Under the pieces are notes generated by a model. The model worked only from the letters and a program-made list of their open reading frames with translations. It was not told the origin of the DNA and searched no databases. The translations under genes and the position numbers were made by a program. A stretch of DNA of 64,000 bases, from positions 1 to 64,000 of the forward strand of contig CAWEKI010000005.1 in assembly GCA_963809695.1 (NCBI GenBank). The letters run 5' to 3'. Shown here piece after piece: positions 44,916 through 52,530 of the stretch. Source of the stretch: JAGDMJ01 sp963809695. Lineage in GTDB: Bacteria > Bacteroidota > Ignavibacteria > UBA10030 > UBA6906. How positions within the stretch are numbered: the stretch's first letter is position 1; the number at the start of each line of letters is the position of its first letter.

Positions 44916-47561
44916 CTAGAGGCGTACTCCCAGGCCGATCTCCAGGCGACGCGGGGCGGCAAAACGGGAAGGATCCTGAAGCGCCGCGGCATCGGCAGGA
45001 GGAGTGAGCGAATAGTATGGGCTTCCGGTGGTCGCAAAAACAAATCCGTTGTCGTAACGTGAATCAAAGAGATTGAACCCCCGCACGAACAATGCAAAAT
45101 TCACTGATCCAAAAGAGAAATCCTTTTCTCCGCGGAAGTCGACCGTGGCCCAGGGAGGCTTGGCGGAGGAATTGGTCTCAAGCGTGGCCCCGAACCCCGA
45201 GCCGATCGAGGGCGTGTATGGACTGCCGCTCCCGTACCGGAGGACCACCGTCGCCGAGTAGTTGCCGGGCACTGCCACGGTCACTGAGAAATTCAATGTG
45301 TGGCGCTGGTCCCAGTTAAACGGCTCCAGCCTGGGACGGGGATCCTGACCGGCAGCGGCACGATTCGCCGTCTCCCGCGGATCGCTCGAATTGCCGAGGG
45401 CATTCTGGTATGTGTAATTGAGAGACATCATGAAGGCAGAGGAGAACCGCTCGTCGAGCGCGAGCCGGATGCCGTAGACGGAGCCGAAGTCCACGTTGGT
45501 GAAACGTGCGTACTGAGCATCCGCGTACGTGTCAATGAACTCCACTCCGAGAAGATCCCGGATATCTTTGTAGAACACACTCGCGTCCACACCTAACGAC
45601 TGCCCGAATTGCTGCTTGAAGCCGAATTCATACTGTGTCGTGAATTCCGGTTTGATATCCGGATTGCCCATAACACCGTAGGACGTCGCCCCGGCCTGTA
45701 AGTTGCGCAGGATGTAGTAATCCGAATTCGCGTAAAGGTTACCCTGCCCTGGCATCTGATAGAAATGTCCATAGGAAAAATAGAGCGCACCCGTGTTCGA
45801 GATCGGATAGGAGACTCCCAGGCGGGGAGCCACGGTGATTTTCCTCGTGGTTCGCTTGGCATAGGACGCAGGCGCTCCTCGGATGGTGTTCGCCGGATTT
45901 TCCAGATCACTCGGGATCGTCGACTTCGCATCAAAGTATTCGAGCCGCAGGCCGGCGCGCACAAGAAAATCCACAACCTCCATTCTGTCCTGGGCAAAGA
46001 CCGCGCCCGAAACGGGGTAATAGGTCCGGCTGTTTTGCGCGAGCGAATCGGGCACGATGTACACGTTTGAGGTTGTCGGTCCCAGGATCTCCGTTGCCAG
46101 TGTGCCGGGCGCACCGAACAGCATGGAGGAGGTCTGCGCCTCAACTCCCACTTTGAGAAGATGGAGCGGAGTCACCTGGCTCGTGAGCGATCCTTTGACC
46201 AGGAAGGAATTGCTTTTTTGCTCGAACCGTCCGATATCGTACCCCTGGATGATGGCACCCAACTCATAGTTCGGATCGCCGCGCGGAGCACCGGCACTGT
46301 AGTAGTGGGGATCGGACACTGAGGCGAAGGCATAATCTGCGTAGGAGAAGTAATTCTGCCGGAGGCTCAGCGTGTAGAACGTCGTTGGTGAGAGCGTATG
46401 GGTGATGTCCAGGCCATGTACCAATGATGTCCGTTTCTGCGCTCGCATGCCATCCGGGTTGAAACGATACGCGAATGCGTACTGGCGGCCGTCATTGACC
46501 GCCCCGATGGCCTGATAGCTCAGCTGGACGTCCTGCAGCGATTTGTTGGATATCTTGAACTGTCCCGACCACTCCCGTTGCGTGTTCATGGCAACCACTT
46601 CCCCGTCGCCGGTGGGAGAAAACTCTTTGGTGGCGAAATTCGAGACATCCGTGGGAACAAACCTCCGCTCACCGTAAAGATAGCTGTCGTCGATGAAGCG
46701 CCGGGCGTTTAACAAAAATGATGTATGCGGAATTCCCGCCGGCCCGCTGATCGAGGCCGTGAAGCTTTGTTCCGCAGGGGGCAGGGAAACATTGGCATGC
46801 GGAAAATCACCCGTGTTATTGGGTGCATACGAACCGGCATAGACCTCCAGGTTACCCTCAAAACGCTCATCGGAGCCGCTGCGCAGCACAGCATTGACCA
46901 CGCCACTCATCGCCTGTCCGTATTCGGCATCGAACGTGCCGCTGATGACCTGCACTTCCTGGAGCACAGACCTGTCCAGCTGGATGACCGAGGTGTTGTC
47001 ATACGGGTTGTTGACCGACACTCCGTCTACCTGGTACTGCACTTCGTCTGAACGTCCGCCGGCAAAATGGCCGTCGACGACCCCCGCCTGCAAATTCACG
47101 ACATCGCTCAGGCTCTGGACCGGCAGCATCTCAATGTCGTCCTTGCTAAGAATGGCGACAGCGCTGGTCTGCCGCGTATCGACGAGAGGGCGCTCCGCGA
47201 CGATGGTGACTTCCCCGGCGTTGATCAGTTCTTCGGAGATCGTCATGTCCAGCGTTGTGGTTTGTCCGGCATTGACGTGCACTTCCTTCACGAGCTTCGT
47301 CTGGTACCCGACAGCGCTGAAGCGCACATCGTACACCCCCGCAGGAATGTTCAGAATCATATAACGTCCTTCTACATCTGCCGCCGCGCCGATGGTGGTG
47401 CCAACGATGAGGACGTTCACACCAATGACACTCTGCTTCTTTTCGTCGAGGACCCGGCCGGTCAGTTTCCCTTTGGTGTCGGCAAGGGAGAGCTCGCCGT
47501 GAGCGATCAACGTAAGGACGGCCAGTGCGGAGAGCACATTGCGTAGGATCGGTTGTTTCAT
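44916..47561 (-). CDS. TonB-dependent outer-membrane receptor
   Basis: An 881-residue SusC-like receptor. After a signal peptide, residues about 30-115 form a carboxypeptidase-regulatory-like beta-sandwich ('GRVLDEKKQSVIGVNVLIVG'). The plug domain (about 125-240) has 'LPVQSLSDVVNLQAGVVDG' and 'YQVDGVSVNNPYDN', and the 22-strand barrel ends in the outer-membrane signature 'RRLEIGLGVRL'. It would take up glycan oligosaccharides using TonB. No SusD gene is adjacent; the next gene downstream is the 1085-residue surface protein. The 31-bp gap suggests one transcript. Confidence 0.9.
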   Translation of the reverse strand: MKQPILRNVLSALAVLTLIAHGELSLADTKGKLTGRVLDEKKQSVIGVNVLIVGTTIGAAADVEGRYMILNIPAGVYDVRFSAVGYQTKLVKEVHVNAGQTTTLDMTISEELINAGEVTIVAERPLVDTRQTSAVAILSKDDIEMLPVQSLSDVVNLQAGVVDGHFAGGRSDEVQYQVDGVSVNNPYDNTSVIQLDRSVLQEVQVISGTFDAEYGQAMSGVVNAVLRSGSDERFEGNLEVYAGSYAPNNTGDFPHANVSLPPAEQSFTASISGPAGIPHTSFLLNARRFIDDSYLYGERRFVPTDVSNFATKEFSPTGDGEVVAMNTQREWSGQFKISNKSLQDVQLSYQAIGAVNDGRQYAFAYRFNPDGMRAQKRTSLVHGLDITHTLSPTTFYTLSLRQNYFSYADYAFASVSDPHYYSAGAPRGDPNYELGAIIQGYDIGRFEQKSNSFLVKGSLTSQVTPLHLLKVGVEAQTSSMLFGAPGTLATEILGPTTSNVYIVPDSLAQNSRTYYPVSGAVFAQDRMEVVDFLVRAGLRLEYFDAKSTIPSDLENPANTIRGAPASYAKRTTRKITVAPRLGVSYPISNTGALYFSYGHFYQMPGQGNLYANSDYYILRNLQAGATSYGVMGNPDIKPEFTTQYEFGFKQQFGQSLGVDASVFYKDIRDLLGVEFIDTYADAQYARFTNVDFGSVYGIRLALDERFSSAFMMSLNYTYQNALGNSSDPRETANRAAAGQDPRPRLEPFNWDQRHTLNFSVTVAVPGNYSATVVLRYGSGSPYTPSIGSGFGATLETNSSAKPPWATVDFRGEKDFSFGSVNFALFVRGFNLFDSRYDNGFVFATTGSPYYSLTPPADAAALQDPSRFAAPRRLEIGLGVRL

Positions 47562-47613
47562 AGTCAGCGGTCCCTGGAAGAGGAGTCACACTTGCGGTCT
47601 GCCGAACGCAGAA

Positions 47614-47651
47614 CCGCCAGCACGCCAGCAGCTACCACGGCGTCCTGGCGG
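47614..47651 (-). other. intercistronic stem-loop before the receptor gene
   Basis: CCGCCAGCACGCC (47,614-47,626) pairs with GGCGTCCTGGCGG (47,639-47,651), one mismatch, loop 12 nt. No T-run follows on the minus strand, so it is more likely an mRNA-stability or processing hairpin than a terminator. Confidence 0.5.
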
Positions 47652-47676
47652 CTCTCAGAAATAAGGCGCTGGCCTG

Positions 47677-49557
47677 CTACTTGACGAGCATCATCGATTT
47701 GGTCTCAGACATCCGCCGTCCGCCCGTCGCGGAAGTGAACTCTACACGGTAGAAGTACACTCCACTGGCAAGTCTGGAAGCGTCGAATGTGCGCTCCTGC
47801 ACGCCGCCCGACGGGACGGAGATTGCCGTCTCGTTCACCTGCCGGCCGAGAATATCAAACACCATCAAGCGCGCGACGCCTGCGCCCGGCACCGAGAACT
47901 GTATCTTCGTCGTGGGGTTGAACGGATTCGGATAGTTCCCATACAGGCGGAACTCCTGGACAACCTGCGGGTTGCCGGATTCCGCAATGCCCGTGACCAG
48001 GGAGGTATTGCTCAGCTGCACGAACGCCGGGCTCGAGGCCCAGGGCCACTCGCGGAACCACCAGACCCTGTACGCGGACGTGTCCGTTGCCGTCAGGTCG
48101 TAGTCATGATAGTCCGCGCCAATGGCGAGGATCTTGTCCATCTGCCCGGCAGAATATCCGAGCTTCGTCAGGTCAAACGCCATCTCGAACGTATAACCGG
48201 CATCGACGTCGGTGTTGTTGTCGATCGTGGAGCCGGGCTTCAACTGGAGGCCGTACCACAGTGCACCAAGCGGTGCAGCCCAGTCCTTTGCATCCCAGAG
48301 CAGAGAGGATCCCCCCTTTGCCACGCTGTCGATCGCCACGCCGAAGCGCTTGGCCGCCATCACATGAACGTTCTTGTCATACAGCGTGTCAATCGGCACG
48401 TTCATACTGATCTGCAGTCCATCAAAGAAATCGTCCCCCACATAGTGGTTCAAGGAGCGATCGCTGATGTCGGCGCCGACATAGAGAGTGTCAGCCTTGA
48501 AGAACATTTTCACGCGGGCCACGCCGGCATTGAACGGATCCGTGCCCTCGGTGACCCATTGTCCGCTGCGATCTTTTCCGATCGTCGGGTAGGACGCCCG
48601 AAGCACGCTGTTGCCGAACTGGATGTCGAAGGATGGTACGTGACTCCATATGGAATCCGTGAGGTTCCCATCAACAACCACGTTCGCGTAGTTCTGGCCG
48701 TTCGGCACAATGAGATCCGGGGGATATGTTGGCACTACCGCCGTGTTGACGTCGACGTCATTGCGCAGCAGTACCCGTCCCGCGAGGCTGCCTCCATTGT
48801 TTCCCCACTCATTGCCCCACCAGCTTTTCGTGGCAATGTGATCGGGGAGCTTGGGCCAGTCCACATCCCAGATGGACATACTCATCTGGACTTCGTCTGT
48901 CTCCGCCGAGTTCGCATTGTAGCCCAGGCTGTCCAGGTTCACCGCCATTTCAATAGTCCAGCCCTGGTCTGCCACTTTCTGGCCGGAAGAATTGGTGTCC
49001 TGATTGGATACGCCCTGGACCGCCGCAGCCGCCGTGATGGTGCCATTGGTCGGAAGCGCGCCGCCCTTCAGGTTCGGAAGTGTTGCCAGTCCACTCGAAT
49101 CAACCCAGGAGATGAACATATCTTGTTGGAGAGTGATAAGGTTCGTCGCGTGTTGGAGGCGGTTGTAAATGCCTCCAAGGATACCGTCGGAATTTTCCCA
49201 CCCGTCTCCGCCGACGGAGCTGTCCGGCGCGTGTACTGCGATATACAACGTGTTGGTAGTTTTGTTGGAGAGGAACTTGATGACCGCCCGTGTTGAATCG
49301 GTGGTGGGTCCTGTCCCCTGCGTAATCTTGTAGCCGCTTCCGGGATTGCCATCGATGACTCCATAGACCACCATCACCGACTCGGCTTTCGCCCACATGG
49401 GCTCGTTCAGGACACCGTCCAACGTGATCGTCGGGTTCGCTGCCACTGATACGTCGCGCGCCCAGGCATAATCCTTCCTGGGTGTGAACTGCGCAAACGC
49501 CGACGTCACAGCGAGCAAGCCGACCAAAAGCCCAAGCAACAGTCTCTGTTTCTTCAT
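47677..49557 (-). CDS. secreted CBM9-type double-domain protein with T9SS sorting domain
   Basis: A 626-residue exported protein. The signal peptide is 'LLLGLLVGLLAVTSAFAQ'. There are two CBM9/DOMON-like beta-sandwiches (about 35-245 and 260-530), recognised by 'PTITLDGVLNEPMWAKAESV' and 'ANVVVDGNLTDSIWSHVPSF' and by 'ADTLYVGADISD'. A T9SS domain (about 545-626) has 'GNYPNPFNPTT' and 'LASGVYFYRV'. It probably binds glycan at the cell surface and is the first structural gene after the regulator. The ATG at 49,557 follows GGAGGTG; a longer frame to 49,659 would overlap the LacI gene and has no signal peptide. Confidence 0.85.
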   Translation of the reverse strand: MKKQRLLLGLLVGLLAVTSAFAQFTPRKDYAWARDVSVAANPTITLDGVLNEPMWAKAESVMVVYGVIDGNPGSGYKITQGTGPTTDSTRAVIKFLSNKTTNTLYIAVHAPDSSVGGDGWENSDGILGGIYNRLQHATNLITLQQDMFISWVDSSGLATLPNLKGGALPTNGTITAAAAVQGVSNQDTNSSGQKVADQGWTIEMAVNLDSLGYNANSAETDEVQMSMSIWDVDWPKLPDHIATKSWWGNEWGNNGGSLAGRVLLRNDVDVNTAVVPTYPPDLIVPNGQNYANVVVDGNLTDSIWSHVPSFDIQFGNSVLRASYPTIGKDRSGQWVTEGTDPFNAGVARVKMFFKADTLYVGADISDRSLNHYVGDDFFDGLQISMNVPIDTLYDKNVHVMAAKRFGVAIDSVAKGGSSLLWDAKDWAAPLGALWYGLQLKPGSTIDNNTDVDAGYTFEMAFDLTKLGYSAGQMDKILAIGADYHDYDLTATDTSAYRVWWFREWPWASSPAFVQLSNTSLVTGIAESGNPQVVQEFRLYGNYPNPFNPTTKIQFSVPGAGVARLMVFDILGRQVNETAISVPSGGVQERTFDASRLASGVYFYRVEFTSATGGRRMSETKSMMLVK

Positions 49558-49613
49558 AGACACCTCCGTGTTAAGAATGAGAGTATGGATTGTTTGAACG
49601 ATACAAAAAAGCA

Positions 49614-50642
49614 CTATGGACGTTTTGCCTCTTCCGTTCGAACGAAACAACACCCGCATGATTCGCGGATGCTGAGGGTCGTTGGGAGTATCTGTTGCTG
49701 TTTGAGATAGGTGCCGTTCTGGTCAAGCGCAAACAGCACACGTTTGATCGCCAGCGCGCCCAGATCGTGAATTCCCACATGCACCGAGGTCAGCGATGGT
49801 GTGAGATATGCCGCAATCGGCACATCGTCAAATCCCGCAAGCGCCATATCCTGCGGAACCTGGATTCCCTCATCCCGCAGTGCGCTCAGCGCGCCGATCG
49901 CCATGGAGTCGTTGGATGCAAAGATCGCCGTCGGGCGGGGATGGAGACTCATGATTTTTCTCACTGCATCATATCCGGATGCCTCGGAGAAATCCCCCGG
50001 CAACGCGAGCGCGTTGTCCCTGTCGCCCCCTGCCTGCGCCATCGCTTCACAATAGCCGCCGAGCCGTTCCTCCGCGTCAATGTTATGCTCGGTTCCCTTG
50101 ATGATGGCGATCCGCCGGTGGCCGTGGGAAATCAAGTGCGCCACCATTTGCCGGGATCCGCGAACGTTGTCGATGTTCAGAGAATCAAACCCGCTTCCTT
50201 CAACATGGCAATTGAGCAGCACGACAGGATGATTGTGGGGGAGGTTGGCGTTGAGGGTTTGCGCATCGATGTGGGGAGACATCACAACAAGACCATCCAC
50301 TCTTCCGCGCATCATCTTGAGCGCCGCAGCAATCTCCTCCCGGTTGTTGTGTGAGCTTGATACGAGAAGATGATACTTGTGCTGCTGGGCGGTCTGGTCG
50401 CTCCCGCGAATCACTTCGGAGAAGAACTCGCCAAAGAGATCAGGGAGCAGAAGGCCTATGGAATCGGTTTTTCTTGTGCTTAGGCTTCTCCCTAATGCAC
50501 TCGGGCTATAACGCAACTCTGCTGCAACTAGTTTCACACGGGCACGGGTTTCTTCTTCCACGAGCCCCGTGTTGTTGAATACCCTGGAGACAGTAGCAGT
50601 GGACACGCCGGCTCTTTTCGCAACTTCTTTTATGGTGCTCAT
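49614..50642 (-). CDS. LacI-family transcriptional regulator
   Basis: A 342-residue repressor. The N-terminal helix-turn-helix and hinge read 'TIKEVAKRAGVSTATVSRVF', followed by a periplasmic-binding-protein fold with 'ADFDDV'-like segment 'ALAGFDDVPIAAYLTPSLTS'. It heads the glucan locus and is preceded by two palindromic operators downstream of a promoter, so it should repress itself and, through read-through, the locus. The inducer is probably an oligosaccharide or sugar phosphate of the same pathway. The cysteine-rich tail 'SCGCCFVRTEEAKRP' is typical of some LacI members. Confidence 0.92.
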   Translation of the reverse strand: MSTIKEVAKRAGVSTATVSRVFNNTGLVEEETRARVKLVAAELRYSPSALGRSLSTRKTDSIGLLLPDLFGEFFSEVIRGSDQTAQQHKYHLLVSSSHNNREEIAAALKMMRGRVDGLVVMSPHIDAQTLNANLPHNHPVVLLNCHVEGSGFDSLNIDNVRGSRQMVAHLISHGHRRIAIIKGTEHNIDAEERLGGYCEAMAQAGGDRDNALALPGDFSEASGYDAVRKIMSLHPRPTAIFASNDSMAIGALSALRDEGIQVPQDMALAGFDDVPIAAYLTPSLTSVHVGIHDLGALAIKRVLFALDQNGTYLKQQQILPTTLSIRESCGCCFVRTEEAKRP

Positions 50643-50681
50643 CTGCCTGACTGGAATGGGAGAGCTGAAAGAAGGAATCCA

Positions 50682-50697
50682 ATGTAAACGTTTACAT
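50682..50697 (-). promoter_or_regulatory. LacI operator O2
   Basis: Perfect palindrome ATGTAAACGTTTACAT with the central CG typical of LacI-family sites, 40 bp before the lacI-type start codon. Centre is 39 bp from the other copy. Confidence 0.85.
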
Positions 50698-50720
50698 TTG
50701 AAAGCAAAAAAAATATGCCC

Positions 50721-50736
50721 ATGTAAACGTTTACAA
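50721..50736 (-). promoter_or_regulatory. LacI operator O1
   Basis: ATGTAAACGTTTACAA, one mismatch from perfect. It begins directly downstream of the -10 box at 50,738-50,743, so bound repressor would cover the transcription start. Confidence 0.85.
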
Positions 50737-50737
50737 G

Positions 50738-50766
50738 AAGATATTGTTTGGAAGTGTAAATGTCAA
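50738..50766 (-). promoter_or_regulatory. promoter of the LacI gene and glucan locus
   Basis: TTGACA (50,761-50,766), 17-bp spacer, TATCTT (50,738-50,743) on the minus strand. It also fits TTG-N20-TATCTTCT. The operator O1 sits at the expected start site. Confidence 0.65.
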
Positions 50767-50769
50767 GCG

Positions 50770-50802
50770 AAAAATGACAAAGCAGTTTTTGGGCTTTGTC
50801 AT
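50770..50802 (-). terminator. intrinsic terminator upstream of the LacI promoter
   Basis: ATGACAAAGC (50,774-50,783) pairs perfectly with GCTTTGTCAT (50,793-50,802); on the minus strand it is followed by a run of five T. It would insulate the LacI promoter from transcription coming from the AmmeMemoRadiSam genes. Confidence 0.65.
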
Positions 50803-50851
50803 CACGAAATGCTCCTAATTTATGGATCTGCCCAACCCGAGATGCCTCTGT

Positions 50852-50914
50852 CTGCCAGTTGCTGGCAGGTTCATCCTGGTACGTGCCAGGATGGTTCCAG
50901 GAACGTGCCAGGAA
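50852..50914. repeat. three consecutive short palindromes
   Basis: TGCCAGTTGCTGGCA (about 50,852-50,868), ATCCTGGTACGTGCCAGGAT (50,873-50,892) and TTCCAGGAACGTGCCAGGAA (50,895-50,914). The last two share CGTGCCAGGA. Purpose unknown. Confidence 0.65.
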
Positions 50915-50916
50915 GG

Positions 50917-51015
50917 CTACCCCTCCATTACCTTTCTCAGTTGTTCAAGCCTTTCGCCGCGCTTTCCCGGTGGGGCAATTTCAAATGTGATGGTAAGCTC
51001 TCCTTCTTCACTCAT
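50917..51015 (-). CDS. possible 32-residue protein
   Basis: Starts MSEEGELTITFEIAPP and continues GKRGERLEQLRKVMEG. Its ATG overlaps the TGA of the preceding remnant (ATGAGTGA), as in two-gene modules with coupled translation, and its composition is protein-like and charged. No family recognised; it may be the small partner of a lost gene. Confidence 0.4.
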   Translation of the reverse strand: MSEEGELTITFEIAPPGKRGERLEQLRKVMEG

Positions 51016-51110
51016 TGATCACATGCCCCTCATTGTCAAAATAGACCGCGTGGACACCCCTTCATGATCCGGTCCTGCAGATCCGGCGCAAACGAAAACT
51101 CCCCGCCCCT
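51008..51110 (-). pseudogene. truncated gene remnant cut by a heptad palindrome
   Basis: In one frame it encodes 'GEFSFAPDLQDRIMKG' and, after a one-base shift, 'VHAVYFDNEGHVINE' followed by TGA at 51,008. The upstream part is missing, and the readable sequence stops about where the heptad palindrome begins (near 51,137). This suggests that insertion of, or recombination at, the palindrome removed the 5' end. Family not recognised with confidence. Confidence 0.4.
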
Positions 51111-51136
51111 CGATCCCGGCGCTCCCCTATATAGGT

Positions 51137-51315
51137 GGTTCACCATTCACCAGTCGGCGTTCGGTGTTCATACTTCGGGATTCTCCGTTCTCGGTTCACA
51201 GGTCGACACTTTTTGTCGCCTTAGAGAAAAAACAGGGGAGGCAAAGCAACCCGCGAACCGCGAATTGTGAACCGTGAACACCGAACTATGAACGCTGAAC
51301 GGTGAATGGTGAATA
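51137..51315. repeat. heptad palindrome, about 180 bp
   Basis: Left arm has TTCACCATTCACC and 'GTTCGGTGTTCATACTTCGG'. Right arm has 'ACCGTGAACACCGAAC', TATGAAC, GCTGAAC, GGTGAATGGTGAA. Heptad period throughout. The centre (51,205-51,250) holds a short TTTTTGTCGCC piece recalling the TGTCG element. It ends 12 bp before the stop codon of the radical SAM gene. Confidence 0.85.
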
Positions 51316-51326
51316 AAGACTTGATC

Positions 51327-52475
51327 TTACTCCCACACCCCCGGTATCCGCGCTTTGCAGTACTCACACAATCCTGCGGAAATATGATTCTGCAAAATCA
51401 CGAACCCCCTCCGCTCAATGATCATGCGGCCGCAGGAATGACAGTAGCTGTTTTCAGCCGAGTGGCCCGGGACATTTCCCACATAGGGATAGCGGACTCC
51501 CGCCTTCAAAGCAATCTCCCGGGCTTTCTCGAGCGTGGCCACAGGTGTCATCGGCAGCTGCGTGAGCTTGTAGAGCGGGACGAACCGTGTGAAATGAACC
51601 GGACAATCTGCCAGGCCGTTTGCGGCCAGCCACTCGCACATACGCTTGACCATGTCCAGGTCGTCCGTCCAGCCGGGGATCAGCAGGCAAGTAATTTCGA
51701 GCCAGACTCCTTGCTCTTTCAGAACCCTGAGCGTACGAAGGACAGGGGCCAGTGAACCGCTGCTCAGGCGCGCGTAAAGGCCTTCGTCGAAGCTCTTCAG
51801 GTCAATGTTCGCCGCATCAATATATTTGCAGAGGTCTCTCAGCGGCGTTTCCTGGATATAGCCGTTCGACTTCCAGACGTTCCTGACTCCTTTTGCCTTC
51901 GCCAGCTTTGCGGTGTCGTAGGCATATTCAAAGAACGTTGTCGGCTCCGAGTAGGTATACGCGATGGATTCGCAGCCGCTTCGCATGCACTGTTCGACCA
52001 CGGCGGCCGGCATCAGATCATCGTTCACCGTATCGTACGGGCTCGATTGGGAGATCTCCCAGTTCTGACAGTTCAGGCATCTGAAATTGCATCCTGCGGC
52101 GGCGATCGAGAACGCCCGCGTGGTCGGGAGAAAATGGTAGAGCGGCTTTTTCTCGATCGGATCCACGTGGACTGCGCATGGATTGCCATAGGCGATCGTG
52201 TACATCTTCCCTTCGTGATTGACCCTGTTGCGGCAGAGTCCGGTATCACCAGGAGCAAGCTCGCATTCGTTGGGACATTTCACGCATCGGATGCCGCGCG
52301 CGGTCTTTACCCAATAGGAGACTTCCTTGCTCCATTTCCAGAGATCAGGTGTGGCATATGTCGCGGCTATCCCTGAAAACCGCCCGGCCCCAACCACGCA
52401 TCCACCAACGCCCAGCAGACAGAGCTTGAGAAAATCTCTTTTTGATACGGGATGGTGTTCAATTGCGTCACACAT
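51327..52475 (-). CDS. amrS: AmmeMemoRadiSam system radical SAM enzyme
   Basis: A 382-residue radical SAM protein. The 4Fe-4S cluster motif is 'AGCNFRCLNCQNWEIS' (CxxxCxxC). A second cysteine cluster lies earlier in 'GIRCVKCPNECELAPGDTGLC'. The family signature 'AYTYSEPTTFFEYAYDTAKLA' is present. The N-terminus 'VSKRDFLKLCLLGVGGCVVG' resembles a twin-arginine signal with KR in place of RR, so the enzyme may be exported, which is unusual for radical SAM enzymes. Third gene of the module; the modification it catalyses is not known. Confidence 0.88.
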   Translation of the reverse strand: MCDAIEHHPVSKRDFLKLCLLGVGGCVVGAGRFSGIAATYATPDLWKWSKEVSYWVKTARGIRCVKCPNECELAPGDTGLCRNRVNHEGKMYTIAYGNPCAVHVDPIEKKPLYHFLPTTRAFSIAAAGCNFRCLNCQNWEISQSSPYDTVNDDLMPAAVVEQCMRSGCESIAYTYSEPTTFFEYAYDTAKLAKAKGVRNVWKSNGYIQETPLRDLCKYIDAANIDLKSFDEGLYARLSSGSLAPVLRTLRVLKEQGVWLEITCLLIPGWTDDLDMVKRMCEWLAANGLADCPVHFTRFVPLYKLTQLPMTPVATLEKAREIALKAGVRYPYVGNVPGHSAENSYCHSCGRMIIERRGFVILQNHISAGLCEYCKARIPGVWE

Positions 52476-52530
52476 TATTGACTTTCACAAAAGTAAGGGA
52501 ATGATGCCCGGAGCACGATCATGAATTTAC

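Noticed and set aside
43571..45007. Plus-strand open frame (478 codons) opposite the large surface-protein gene
   Set aside because: Antisense shadow; the minus strand has signal peptide, conserved domains and operon spacing.
48106..49296. Plus-strand open frame (396 codons) opposite the CBM9-type gene
   Set aside because: Antisense shadow with no motifs, while the opposite strand encodes recognisable domains.
49570..49590. TGTTTGAACGATACA as a third LacI operator between the regulator and CBM9 genes
   Set aside because: Only the TGT/ACA ends fit the palindrome; the core differs from the two clear operators and it overlaps the regulator's last codons.
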